From: Tubulanus polymorphus
Lineage: Eukaryota > Nemertea > Palaeonemertea > Tubulaniformes > Tubulanidae
Direction of reading: 5' to 3'
Assembly: GCF_964204645.1 (NCBI RefSeq)
Contig: NC_134028.1
Span: forward strand, 13,689,263-13,753,262
DNA length: 64,000 nt
In this document: positions 9,068 through 20,599 of the stretch, one piece after another
Position numbering within the stretch: the stretch's first letter is position 1
How the letters are laid out: each line of letters opens with the position of its first letter
Position numbers and translations under genes: made by a program
The notes under the pieces: model-generated
Told to the model about the DNA's origin: nothing
Database searches by the model: none
Seen by the model: only the letters and a program-made list of their open reading frames with translations

Positions 9068-10125
9068 TTGCTAGCTTCAGGCTTTTCAGAACAGGCTGCC
9101 TCCTTTATCGCAGGATCAAAGCGGCCATCAACAAGTACCATTTACGATGCCAAATGGGGTCATTTTGCGGATTGGTGTGCTGCAGGGGAAATTGATCAAT
9201 GCTCACCCTCTGTAGCTCAATTGGCAGATTTCTTACTGCACCTATTTGTAGTAAAAGGTTTGCAGGTTATGACTATGAAAGGTTACCGCTCCGCGATTTC
9301 TCATACATTGCATGCTTCTGGATGGCCAAATGTAACAGGGGATCATCGGATATCCCAGCTTGTTGCAGGATTTTCATTTCCCGGCCTCGGGTACCAAGGA
9401 TAGTTCCACCATTGGATCTGTCTGTAATTTTGAAGAAGTTAATGGAGGCTCCATTTGAACTTCTTTCGGCAGCGTGAATTGCGAATATGTCAAAAAAGAC
9501 TGTATTTTTGCTGTTCTTGGCTTGCTCGGCCCGTCGCTCTGCGATTCATGCGCTTTCAGTCCGACAAGGTCATATTGTCTTCGGGCCAGCGCAGGAATTT
9601 GTTTCGCTGCGGCCTGCTTTGGAGTTTTTGGCAAAGAACCAACGACCAGGCTCTGTTGGGCGTCAATGGCGAATTGAAGCCCTAAAACATCGAGTGGAAC
9701 CGGGTCTTCCGGACAGGACAATATGTCCTGTGCGGGCGTTGTGTTTCTATTTAGATCGTTGTGCTCCACGGAGGGGTTCGTGGGAGCGGTTATTTATTTC
9801 GCTGCTGGATCACCTGAAGGGTGATATTTCTCGGGACACAGTGGCCCGATGGGTCTCTTCACTAATCAAGGACATTGTATTGAAGGAGAATCTTTCCTCG
9901 GAGGGAGTGGTTTCTCATCAAGTGAGGTCTATGGCTACTTCCTGCGCAGCCTTTTCAGGTGCTCCGTTGGAGGAAGTCTGTCGGGCCGCCTTTTGGAATT
10001 CTCCATCGACATTCACGTCATTTTATTTACGGGATGTTTCAGGCCAGTTAGGCTCATTAGCTTCACTCGGTCCTGTTGTTATGGCTCAAGTTGCCCGTTC
10101 TTTCCGATCGGACCCTTTAGCGTAG
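9068..10125 (+). pseudogene. YR: DIRS tyrosine recombinase
   Basis: N-terminal core-binding region at 9068-9403 (STSTIYDAKWGHFADWC, FLLHLF) and catalytic region at 9487-10125. The catalytic Arg lies in ARRSAIHALS, the H-x-x-R box is SHQVRSMATS and the nucleophile Tyr is in TSFYLRDV. A frameshift near 9400 and a stop near 9476 separate the two parts. The enzyme would integrate a circular DNA intermediate without target duplication. Confidence 0.85.
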
Positions 10126-10383
10126 AATATTTATGTTGCATTATCAGGATCACAGGGGGTGTATCCATGTACATAGTTTGGGCTCATATCCACAACTATT
10201 AATTTCGCAAAATTCGGGGGGGGGGCTGAGCTGGACGGACTCACTGTGGCCAACCAGTCTTCCCTGTGCTACAGTGTTCCTTTCCGTGCTTGGGTAAGTG
10301 CTCTCTTTTTCCCTCTTACCTTGCGTTTGAGCGGTGGTTTTTCTACCTTTCCCACCATCCTTGTGCTAGGCTAGTCTAGCAAA

Positions 10384-10695
10384 AACCATAGGTAAGGGTA
10401 CAGTACTCGACGGAAATATGACAATTTTTGGAACTAAAATTTGTATTTCCGAGTAGTACTTATCCTTTCCTATGGTGGGAATCCCGCCCACCGGCCCAGC
10501 ATAGCTGCATTTTTTGGGTCTGCTATGACGTAAAAAGATGGCTGATTTCGCCGGTGGCTAAATGCAATACCGCAGGGCTGGGTCGTATAGAAAAACCATT
10601 GGCGATCAATCCAAATTTAGAAAATATTGGCAAAAACCATAGGAAAGGGTAGGTACTACTCGGAAATACAAATTTTAGTTCAAAAAATTGTAATT
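10384..10695. repeat. Inverted-repeat block at the DIRS 3' side
   Basis: Arms at about 10431-10482 and 10637-10692 are near-perfect reverse complements (AAATTTGTATTTCCGAGTAG and its complement); a third direct copy of the CCATAGG..AAGGGTA motif starts at 10384. Spacer about 155 bp with CCCACCGG / CCGGTGG inside. Confidence 0.75.
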
Positions 10696-12215
10696 TCAGT
10701 GTGTAAACTCTGTCGTAATGGGCATTATAAGACAGTGAGGAATTGAGTTTTAGCCACCTGAGCCCTCGGCTTGATTCGAGCAAAAAGATCCTTAACTGAC
10801 TTCACAGAATTTGATTATGAGTCAAGGATTTTCTAAATTTCTGAATGCTTCCTCTGGTTTTAAGATCAATTCAAATTCAATCTTCAATACATAAAAATTA
10901 GTCAAAATTTTTTTTATTTTATTGAAAGAAATTCTACGGAAGACAGATTTTGAAATGAAGGATATATCCAGGCATATAATTACAGCAAAATCAACTGATG
11001 ATCATCAAGGTGAAGTTTTCATTCATCTTCGGCTAATTTGTCTACCCCTGATGATTGAAGCATTTTGGTTACTCGCGCCAATTAGTCAGCCACAGTCGAT
11101 TTTCATGCCATCTGACCTCTTTCCATCTGTAATTAAGCAATCAAAAGTAAGAATTACTTAGTTGAGGAGCGAAATGAAATATAGATATCTCAGGAGACTA
11201 ATTTAAATCATGACTTTGTTGTGGAAATCTATTACTACAGTCTCGAGGAGCATAGACACCAAGCCACGTGGCATTGGTATTTTAAGGGCTATTCAGTTTA
11301 CTCCAAAACAAGTCTATGATTAACATTAAAGAAAGCTTCATATCAAGGGTATGTCACAGGACTCATGACGCCCATGAATTATCATCCCATAATAACAATG
11401 AATCCAATCCTGCATGTACGTTAGCACGACTGATTACTAATCCAAATATTGTATTACAAAAAAACAATTACGCAAAACGTCAAGTACTTACAGCATCTGA
11501 GACAGTTGCACTTCAGTTAGAGTGTTAAGTTACGCCTTTGACTGTCAATGTCGAAAAAGCCTAATTTGAAACATGCATTTGCGCACTGTGGTTTAATATT
11601 CCTGCAAGAATCCGCAAAGGAATTGAAGACCGTAGTGACCAGTGACCAGACCAGTTCAATCCACGAATAATAGCTGGAAAGAAAGTAATCAAAATAAATT
11701 GCCGTGCACATTCAGTGTAAACCAGGCCATAACTAGCTGCTGTTAAGGCATTCCACTGACTGGCTCTAACCACTATATTAAGGGCCTAAATCTATTCTAG
11801 GTGCATCCCCTAAAAAAGCTAATTTAGGCATTAAGTAAGTAGCCAACAACGATCATTGCTTCACCGAGTACTCATTTGCTAACATACTCATATTATTAAA
11901 GAAATCATTTAATACATTCCCTGGTTAAAGGATTCTCACCTTAAAATACATAAACTCCGCTGTCGTTGTCATCGATCCGAGTCGTGAACTGAACGCGGAA
12001 GTAAAATTCCGTGTGAAAGTTCCTACAATTTCTGACCATATCACGTTGATTTGAGCCCGAAATCTTCAGATAATGTAGCCAACGTAAATTTATTTACGAA
12101 TAGAATTAATCAATTGACTCATTTAAGAAATCATGGTTACGTGAAATTCATTTAGGTCCTAAAACTCGCGATAAATTTAAGCCGAAAATGATTTCAACCA
12201 TCCACGCGCCGGCAC
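10696..12215. other. No gene recognised
   Basis: AT-rich sequence. The only open frames are short (for example 10922-11161) with no family resemblance and no splice context I can defend. Confidence 0.6.
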
Positions 12216-12217
12216 TG

Positions 12218-12300
12218 TACTGATATGCTGGGATTCGAACCGTCAACCTCTCAGTTGTGAGTCAAACACCTTATTCACCCTGCCACAGGACAGGACGCGT
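12218..12300 (-). repeat. tRNA-derived SINE-like block
   Basis: On the minus strand a B-box-like GGTTCGAATCC lies about 50 bases after an A-box-like TGGCAGGGTGAATAAGG, the spacing of an RNA polymerase III promoter. The anticodon arm pairs poorly, so a functional tRNA is unlikely. Similar GTTCGAATCC blocks occur near 32930 and 63420. Confidence 0.45.
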
Positions 12301-12334
12301 CTTTTACCGTTAGTGGGAGTACGCGCCACGGCGA

Positions 12335-12610
12335 GAAATTGCTACTATCATCCGGTGTTATCTTACAGTAAGTAATTTTAAGTTTAAAATAGGATGGAGA
12401 ATGCGACAGAATCTACGCGGAGAGAAAGTCTGTTATATTTCTATCTGAATTCAAAATTCCGTTTAGTAGCTGTTAGTTGTCGAATCCGAGAGAAGATGAA
12501 TTTTATGTAATGAAAAAAAGTGGAAAATATGTGAAAAATAATAATAACAATCAACAGAATTACAAGAGGGTTTTCGACGAAAGTCAGAAAACCCTAAATA
12601 TAGCTGCAAG
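12335..12610 (+). repeat. Diverged direct repeat, copy 1
   Basis: Alignable by eye to 13725-14000 (shared: CGGTGT, TACGCG, AGAGAAAG, CTGTTATAT, GTGGAAAATATG). Both copies contain a short reading frame with DEFYVMKKSGKYVK (here from 12477) or its decayed equivalent. The second copy runs straight into the HNH pseudogene, so this may be the 5' region of that Polinton gene. Confidence 0.6.
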
Positions 12611-13724
12611 CAGCGATAACGGGTTTCTGCCTTTCTGGATAGAATGTCGTTCAGGGATGCGAGCAAAGATTTCACCCGAAATCAGTTCGTTACATTCCGT
12701 TTTTTTGAAAGAGTGCCACCTAGGGGTCAAGTCACAACATGGATATGTTGACCCACATGTGCTACTACGCGCAAAGTACTAATCTACCAGGTTTTGGGGG
12801 AAATAACATCGAGAAGAACGAAGCTACGGTGTTTTAACCATTCCCTAGTGACAGCGCATATTCGGTTATTATTAGTTCCGACTAGATAAGAAAACCAATA
12901 TTCCTTTGCGCACACCCGACAACTGAAATATTCATTAACAAGTTGATGCTGACAGTAAACGGAAGAAGAAGAAGAAACCGAATTTGGCTCAAAGCACAAA
13001 TTTGGCCTGTTAGGGTAAACTATGCAGGAGGGAGGGCCTTGTAGTGTTACTATAAGTAGAGGAGTGACAAGTCAGTCGGACAAATCAAGCGATCAGATGG
13101 GGACTACAATTCACATATGAAATTGACGTCCAATAACCATTATAAATACATAATCACGAACGGTACCATCACTCCCCATTATTACTGACCGTCACTGGTC
13201 TCTGGCTAGCAATCATTCTTTATCGGTGCACTGCAATGGGTAGGTATTTTCAACTCACCTTGTTGTTCTATGACATTACCATCGCCGCCGCGTCACGATG
13301 TGATGTACATGTACAAGGGACCTCCAATTTGTAATGTATGTGATGTATAAACTGACTTTAGACCGTTTAATATCGACGATAACAAGGTATCACGGACGTT
13401 GACATTTTCTGACGCTAACTAGTACGACCCTGACCAATTCAATTCAATTAAGAAAACGCATACCGGTACAATAAATAAATAAACCGCTGTTGATTTTTTG
13501 AAGTATGGATATCCGCGAAAAAAGCTATACCATTATAGGATGTTTAAAAGGAACTGCTTTTAATAACAGTATGAATAAACTTACACAAACAAGGAAGTAC
13601 ATTTTTAACTTGAGGATGGTCGAACCCCAGTTATTCACAATAATCAGTGATTTGGATATTCTCGGGGCATTCCTTCTTTATTTATCTATGAAATGACGTC
13701 ACAAACTTTCAGATTCGCGCCAGT
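12611..13724. other. No gene recognised
   Basis: Between the two repeat copies; no supported coding region, only short frames with unremarkable composition. Confidence 0.55.
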
Positions 13725-14000
13725 ATGCGCGCCATGATTGATGATTGCTATTTCCACCGGTGTAATCTTTAAGTAACTTCAAGTTAAAAATAGGAAGCAC
13801 AGTACATCCATAGAAACTACGCGCAGAAAGAGACTGTTATATTATTATCAGAGTTTAACATTTCGTTTCAAAGTTGTTAGTAGTAAAATCTAATAGAAGA
13901 TGATTTTTATGTGACGAAACTCAGTGGAAAATATGTTAAAATAATAATCAGCAGGAATCCAATAGGGTTTCTGCCGAGGCAGCAGAAACCCTAATAATAA
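13725..14000 (+). repeat. Diverged direct repeat, copy 2
   Basis: Counterpart of 12335-12610; the reading frame is broken. It is followed by short GGGTTTCTGC / GCAGAAACCC inverted repeats and then the HNH pseudogene. Confidence 0.6.
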
Positions 14001-14045
14001 TCACGCGAATTTCAATAGGGTTTTCTGTCAAGAAACAGGAAAATG

Positions 14046-14677
14046 TAATAATACTGGGGTTATAAATATATACCAGAAGAAATGTTCAAAGTGTGAATTA
14101 AGTCAACAATCTTCAGAATATTATAACGATAAGACTAAGAAAGATGGTAAGCAAAGTTATTGAAAAAGTTGTAAACAAGTATATATGAGAGATTGGAAAA
14201 AAAGATAATAGAGAACATGTTAAACCGTATCAAAATAATTATCATAAAGAAAAATATCAAACAGATCTTACTTTTAAATTGAAACAATGTTTAAGATCTA
14301 GATTAACGTAATTATTCAATAGAGAAACGCATTCAGTTACACTATCTAATTTGTTGGGTTGTTCAGATGAATTCTTAAAATCATGGATAATATATCAGTT
14401 TGATGATAAAATGAATCTAAATAATTACGGAGATTATTTCCCCATTGATCATGTTTTACCAATATCGAAATTTAACATGAATTATGATTACAATAAAAAG
14501 CTAATTTGGAATCAGAAGAATTTAAGACCTCTTGAAAAGAAAGAAAACATGAGTAAATCTGACAAACTAGATTTACAATTATATATAGATCAGCTGGTTA
14601 AAGTAAAGACATTTATTGAATTATGGAATAGTTCACCACAGAATGAATCGTACACTGAGACTTTAATCAGCTGTTAG
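14046..14677 (+). pseudogene. Zinc-ribbon HNH endonuclease, copy B
   Basis: Order: zinc-ribbon-like CSKCELS ... YYNDKTKKDG with the second Cys pair damaged (TGA at 14161-14163 where a Cys is expected), then a helical LKQCLRSRL block, then the HNH core FPIDHVLPISKF (His of HNH) and WNQKNLRPLEKKEN (Asn and following). In-frame stops at about 14161, 14204 and 14311 inactivate it; the last 108 residues from 14351 are open. Matches 41910-42510. HNH enzymes of this architecture nick or cut DNA; a homing or replication role in the element is inference. Confidence 0.75.
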
Positions 14678-14679
14678 AA

Positions 14680-15110
14680 TAAGAGCCCGATAACGCCCGA
14701 TCTATATAAAACACATTATCATTCGAAAATGGAATTATTAAATTCGTGGAATCAGTTGTAAAGCTGAAAAACGAAATACGGTTATGATTGGGCCAGGATA
14801 AAAACAAAGCAATAAGCAACCTGGCAGACTAGGTTGAGGCAAATGTATGATTCATCAGTGGGACACTGACCGAGGCTACAATATTGTAACCTAGGTCGGT
14901 TGACTTGCGCGGATTTATTTGCATACACTGACCGAGGCTACAATATTGTAACCTCGGTCGGTTTACTGCATTATATTTGCAGTATTCACTACTAATCCAA
15001 GATTAAGATCAGTCAGTTAACTTGATCAGTTTTTGAAGTTATTGCTGGTCCGATATCAGTCGGTTGATTTGTAGGTTTGACTAACGAGGAATCCAAAAGT
15101 GTTTCAGTCA
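14680..15110. repeat. Left inverted-repeat arm of a 9.2-kb segment
   Basis: Reverse-complement counterpart at 23490-23880. Shared landmarks in order: AACACATTAT, CGAAAATGGAATTATTAAAT, TTGTAAAGCTGAAAAA, then two 36-bp palindromes at 14865-14900 and 14927-14962, then CAGTCGGTTG. Both outer ends contain AGAGC. Confidence 0.8.
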
Positions 15111-18100
15111 AACGTCTCCTATCATTGAGAAATGACTTGAATAGTTAGGAATGTACATCGTACACATTCCAAATTAAGGGTTTAAAAGAAGTTTAAGTGA
15201 GAGCCTTATAATTATATTGCGCAATTGCCATGATTGATACGAAAACGTTTCTAGAATCGGATGAAAATTTATATAGAATTGGAGACAGATGTGCATTGTT
15301 TTGGGAGTGTTCGAACTTCGCTGAATCACTGAATCGTTGATTATTATATTAATTTCGCTGATTTGAATTTACGCTCAATCCATGCATATTTTACATATTC
15401 TAGAGAAAATGTTTCATTTGACCGATTCATTGATAAATGTCGTTACATATATTCTATAAAAATTCAGTTGGATTACGGTAACGAATCTATTTTGCGGAGA
15501 GCGGTAACGGCTTTCGGCTTACGTCATCGGTACTTCGATGTAGTCTTACAGCTTTAATAGTGATTCGCCCTGGGGACCTGAGTTTCAGATATGACAGAAA
15601 AATATACAAAAAATCGTGACGATTGTAAGTTGAGCAACGATTGAAATGAAATCATTTGACTGCTGGATGTAATCACAAATAACAAATAAACTGACGCCGA
15701 AATAGTCTACCTTTCAATTCAGTTGGTTTTCCATAGTAGCTGTTTGAAAGAGTCTACTGCTGAAAAGTGACTGTTCTAAAACATATGATGTGCTAGTGTG
15801 AAGCATTTTGATAGTGCACACTGGCAGTAGATGTGACTGTAACCAACCGATTGTAAACAGCGACTTAGTGATAGTAACTCCTACCACAATAGTTACTCTC
15901 AAAACACATCGTTTCTAAAAGTCAACTAGTGAAAAATGACCATTTTGAGATGGCACAGTAATTTCCTGTTCAAAATAGCCACATCTGTTTAAGATTTGCA
16001 CTGATATGTGACAGGGTCAAAGGTACTGTTAAACCCCATATGCTTTGTATACAGAACTCAGTATGCTTTGAATACAGTTCTGTCAATAGAAATCCTAGTT
16101 TCTGAGTTGCTAAGAACCCCCTAAATTATATCACGCTCAACAAAATGGGAATAACCAATAGGAAAACTATTGATTTATATAACATCATTATGGATTAAAT
16201 CCTTTAAAACAAGTATTGTGCCAGATCTAATTTAGAATTTTATGATTTTTGTTTTATATTTGCGATTATAAAACATGCTGGTGCATTCATACTGTCATAA
16301 ATCTTTGATTCTGTGGAAATGAATTCGTCTTCAAGGATATATGAGAGACGAAAATACAAATAAAATCACATGTTCATGAAATGGATTATGTCTTTAGATC
16401 TCTTTACTTGGATGAAAGACTACAAAAATTTTCCCCAAAAATGTATCTAAAATACTTAGAATTAATCTACAATTGTTGTTTATTTCGATAATCAATTTCA
16501 AAGTAATAATCAAAGTAATCCATAATCAAAGTAATCCATCACTTTGTCACGCTGTTCTCTGCTTGTTCGTTTATGATTATTGAACCCTTTTATCGCTTGT
16601 TAGAATTGATACCTTAACCGAAATTTTTTGAATAGTTTTGAAATCAGTTATTCCAATTTGATAAAAAAACCTCTTCTGGTCTAAGTAAAAGAATGCAAGG
16701 CTGAAATTTCAGTTTCACATGCTTTCCTACTTTGTTGAGTAAATTGTTTGTATAGGTTATCAAAAACCCAGCAGCAGCTATCAGTCAACAGGTGAATTAC
16801 ACTGGCTAACTAGACAGTGATTGATGAACGAATAAACAAACTGCACTGACCACCAAAAATAATGACCTCTTAATAGTAATAAACTTAGCACCTCAAAACT
16901 CTATTTGAAGATGCCAATGAAATAAAATGCCAATGAATCGCTGAATTTTAAGGTACTTTATCAGTTTTTTCCCCAATATAACTCATTTTCTCAAATTATC
17001 GTAAAATAAAAACTACTTTTATATCAGTGGCACCATATTCTACGACAGAAGTGCATTCAGAGTAAGAATAACGTTACCAATACGTTAAATTGGAAGTGAA
17101 TGCAGGCTAGGACCAACAAAGGTGCCGATTTAAGATGCCGATATACATGGAATCTAAATGAATCTAAACGACTAAACGACCCGAAGTAGTCGAATAGAAC
17201 ACTAATCCGATAAATGAAGAAATTCCGCAATAAAATTTCATACGATGACATTTAATTATCAAAGTTAAACCACAAGAACGTTCGGATTTTCAGTGATTGC
17301 CATCTGACTTAAAGCTCAAATCACTGGAATGTCTACATTCCACCTGATAATGGCTGTCAAAACGTTGCGGTTTCATCTCAACACATGTTATCATATTAAG
17401 AGTTCTATTACGGTATTTCTTCATTCATGACCCCACGGTGAAGATCACCAGAGGCCGTTACCGTAATCCAAATGAAATCTTGAATACTATACGAAATTTC
17501 TTATTTCTATTAAATTCGGCCTCAGATCGGAAGATTTCTTTAGAATGCATTAGATCCACATAAATCCATTATAGATACCGCATTTACTTTAAATCAACGA
17601 TTCAGCGATATTAATATAAAATCATGGGAGGTTCGAACACTCCAAAATGCACATCTTAATTTTATGATGCAAAGACATCCAGACCCCCTTTGAAAATAAA
17701 CCACCATTTCAATAATGAGAGGTTAGCCTGAATTTATGATTACGCTTCTAATTTAAGAAATTAAATCAAAATATGAATGCAGACATACTTGAAAATAGCT
17801 GCATTTGTTAAAATCGAATTTTTCATTAAACTAATATCGCCATAAAAAGAAGGAAATTTCGATTCATCGTAAAATCCAAAACCAATGACAATTTGTAAAC
17901 TAATTTACTCCAATCTCGATTTTTATTTGTTAGACTATCTTTAGAGCTTAACTGAGTCACTCAAAATACAACTATACCCCAAACTATAGCGTGAGAATAG
18001 AATTTTCCACTAGTTTCTCAGTGTGTCCATGTTGTCACGTATCACCGCAAATCTTAAGTGGCTACTAAGTAAAAGTAGACGTTTAGGCTCAAATGTGCGA

Positions 18101-18955
18101 TAGACATGTTCTTGGATTCAGGGAACAATACATAGACATGGGGCCAGGCCCTCGTCCACTTTTCTGACGCTTGAACATAATTTTTTTCATCGCCTGCTGT
18201 TAAAGGATACCAGTGTAAAACCGTTATTGTCGTATTTCTGCATAGCGTTACATTCTGAAATTCTTCAACAGTTCGTGGGCTTAAGATTTTAACCTTCATT
18301 TTATACATTAGATATTCTTAGCCTCCTTGAATCTATTGTAATCGTTATTATCCTTTTTACATAAAACATGCCTGAAATTGTGAGCATATACCATTCCTAA
18401 TTTCAACTAAGAAAGTGCTCAGAAAGCACCTAAACGCATCTAATTCTTCAAAGACCACACCCCTTTTGTGCCTTATTCACCTGTGGCCCTTCTCCAAAAG
18501 CTAGATTCTCGAACATTTATCTAAATTACTCAATGGCATTTATTTCAAGTCTGCCCCCCGCGATCATGCCACTCTCCAAAAGCATCTACTTTTCAGTTTG
18601 GATTCGCTTGCTAGATTCCCTGTTATACATAGCGACATGTGCTTCAGATTTGCAGTGATACGTGACAATATAAACAGCGTATAAACAGTAGTGCAAAATG
18701 TATGCATACGCTGTAGTTTTCAGGGCAGTTAAAATCTAAAGATTCTGAATATGCTCCTTCAATACTTCAATATTCTGATTTTGAAAAGCTTAAATCGTTT
18801 CAAAAATTTCAAATTTCCCGTGTTGTTTTTCCCAATATTCATCTTGAATAATCTGTGACTTTTACTAAGCTGCGTACATATAAGATGACATAATTCGTGA
18901 CTTTTAGCAAGCAACATATGCATAAAAAATGATGATATTATCGGACGTAAGATAT
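15111..18955. other. Noncoding interior of the 9.2-kb insertion
   Basis: No family-recognisable gene. A segment near 15230-15400 has an inverted partner near 17520-17660 (GTGCATT..GGAGTGTTCGAAC and GCTGAATCGTTGATT on opposite strands). Short frames at 15363, 17057 and 18054 lack support. Confidence 0.5.
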
Positions 18956-19030
18956 AAAACCCACTATTAAAAAATTAAAAGAAATCTAAAATCGAGAATC
19001 ATTTATTGAAACAATCTAAAATATAAAAAC

Positions 19031-19070
19031 ACGACGTTTCGATCTCACACTAGAGATCATCGTCAGGTGT
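19031..19070 (-). ncRNA. Degenerate hammerhead-ribozyme-like core
   Basis: Minus strand: CTGACGA (19066-19060), a 6-bp hairpin GATCTC/GAGATC, GAAA (19040-19037), then CGTC. CTGANGA and GAAA are the hammerhead core; a one-base offset at the stem II base makes this version imperfect. Penelope-like elements are known to carry hammerheads in their terminal repeats. Confidence 0.45.
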
Positions 19071-19211
19071 GAGATATTGACTAAAAACAGGGGTATATAT
19101 AAACAGCAGAACAGGTTAATTGAGTAAATTGGTGAGTGAGTAACTAATTAGTGTTTGGCAAGGCATTGAGTAATGGAATTGTTGGGAGGAAAGCCATTAT
19201 TTTAATTGGTA

Positions 19212-20515
19212 CTAATAATAAGATAAAACTAATATCGTGGTACTAATATCTGAGTGACGAGTAATTAGGGCAGACTCAACTATGTTGCGTTTAGTGTAAT
19301 TGCTGGAAGTATAAATAATTTCGGCTTTATCAAAATTATAACGATGACCAGTGTTCCAAACGTGATTGGCTACACCACTAGCCGGTTTTTGATTAATTAT
19401 ATCCTTTTTGTGTTTCGAAATTCGAGTTTTTAAATCACGACCAGTTTCTCCAAAGTACATTTTATCACAGCCAAAACAAAGAATTTTGTAAACTCCGCAG
19501 TCCAATGGTTTAGATTGATTGTTTTTTACCAAAGTCTTGCTAATTTTGTTTTCATACGTGAAAATGATTTGTTTATGCAATAATGGAGAGAGTGACGAAA
19601 CTTTTCCAAAACAGGTACATACGGAACTACAATGAATTCTGAAATGTGTTTTTTTATTTTCTGGAGGTTTAGAGTTAAAGAAAGTACGTTTAGCCTTAGA
19701 AGTAGCGATTTTCAAAATGTGATCAGGGTCAGCCAATTTTTTAAGAGAGTTGGATATGTGGTCAAATTCAGCCGAAAGGAAGGTTTCATCGTAGATCCGC
19801 AGTGCACGGAGAAAGAGGCCTTGAGCGAGACCAATTCTGATTGATTTAGCAGTAAACGAAAAGAAATGGAGATATGCCTCAGCGTTGATCGGTTTACGGT
19901 AGACTGAAAAAACAAATTAGTGTATTTATTGTGGATTAGAACATCTAAAAACGGAATTTGGTCATTTTGTTCCCATTCAAATGTGAATTTCAAAGATGGA
20001 TATTGAGAGTTGATGAAGTCAATAAAAGAGGTAAGATCAAAATCATCAGAAACTAAGCACAGAATGTCATCAACTTATCTAATCCCACAGTTAGGTTTAG
20101 AGCCAGCGTAATTGGGAAGAATTTCGGATTCAAAATGTTCAAGGAAAAGATTAGCCAAAATGGGGGATAATGGGTTACCCATAGCGAAACCGAAAATTTG
20201 TTCATAGAATTTGTCTTGGAATTGGGAGTATAGATTGGTTGTACAGAGCTCCAAAAGTTCATGTTAGCAATCTACAGGAATCGGGAAATTAAGATTGGAG
20301 TCCGGGAGTTTTCTTCTTAATAAATTGAGAGTTGGTTCCAATGGCATATTTGTAAACAAGGATATAGCGTCGAAAGATATAAATTTTCGGCCATCAGGTT
20401 TGAGATTTTTGAGTTTGTCTAAAAGGTCCATATTGTGCCGAATGTGAGAATCAGAAAAAGTACCCAGTGCCGGGGAGTACTTTAGCCAGATATTTGGACG
20501 TAGTTTTTATTCTGA
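19212..20515 (-). pseudogene. Penelope-like RT with GIY-YIG endonuclease
   Basis: RT part: KFISFDAISLFTNMPL (near 20370), FGFAMGNPLSPILANLF (near 20170) and a VDDIL active box near 20060 whose preceding codon is a stop (TAA at about 20075); a second in-frame stop lies near 20265. Endonuclease part: GVYKILCFGCDKMYFGET followed by GRDLKTRISKHKKD near 19430-19500, the GIY-YIG fold with the Penelope-type Cys pair. C-terminal end at 19212. The enzyme would copy its RNA at an endonuclease nick. Confidence 0.85.
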
Positions 20516-20599
20516 AGAAATCTTGTTTAAAAGTATTAAGCGTTAAATATTTATGTACCCTGTGTTAAAAGTTTCAGATGGAGAGGCCCGTGTACTTCT

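Larger units (their letters stand above)
7485..10695 (+). mobile_element. DIRS-type tyrosine-recombinase retroelement, 5' truncated
   Basis: Reverse transcriptase, RNase H and tyrosine recombinase in DIRS order, much higher in GC than the surrounding Polinton DNA. No gag is visible. An inverted-repeat block at 10384-10695 follows the recombinase, as expected for DIRS inverted terminal repeats and internal complementary region. The left boundary is uncertain; it abuts Polinton copy A repeats near 7240-7480. Confidence 0.8.
18960..20570 (-). mobile_element. Penelope-like retroelement (5' truncated)
   Basis: Minus-strand element with RT and GIY-YIG endonuclease followed by a terminal region with a hammerhead-like core (19031-19070). 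The 5' limit is set where RT similarity ends. Confidence 0.8.

Noticed and set aside
8482-9195. 237-residue frame across the DIRS RNase H region as one gene
   Set aside because: Only its parts match the retroelement; it strays out of the family frame before the recombinase.
10428-10783. Short frames on both strands with shared peptide
   Set aside because: They are the two arms of the inverted-repeat block translated on opposite strands.
12225-12300. Functional tRNA gene
   Set aside because: A and B boxes are present but the anticodon and acceptor stems do not pair; better explained as a SINE head.
18054-18308. 84-residue minus-strand frame with ordinary-looking composition
   Set aside because: No family, no splice signals that extend it and it lies inside a gene-poor insertion.
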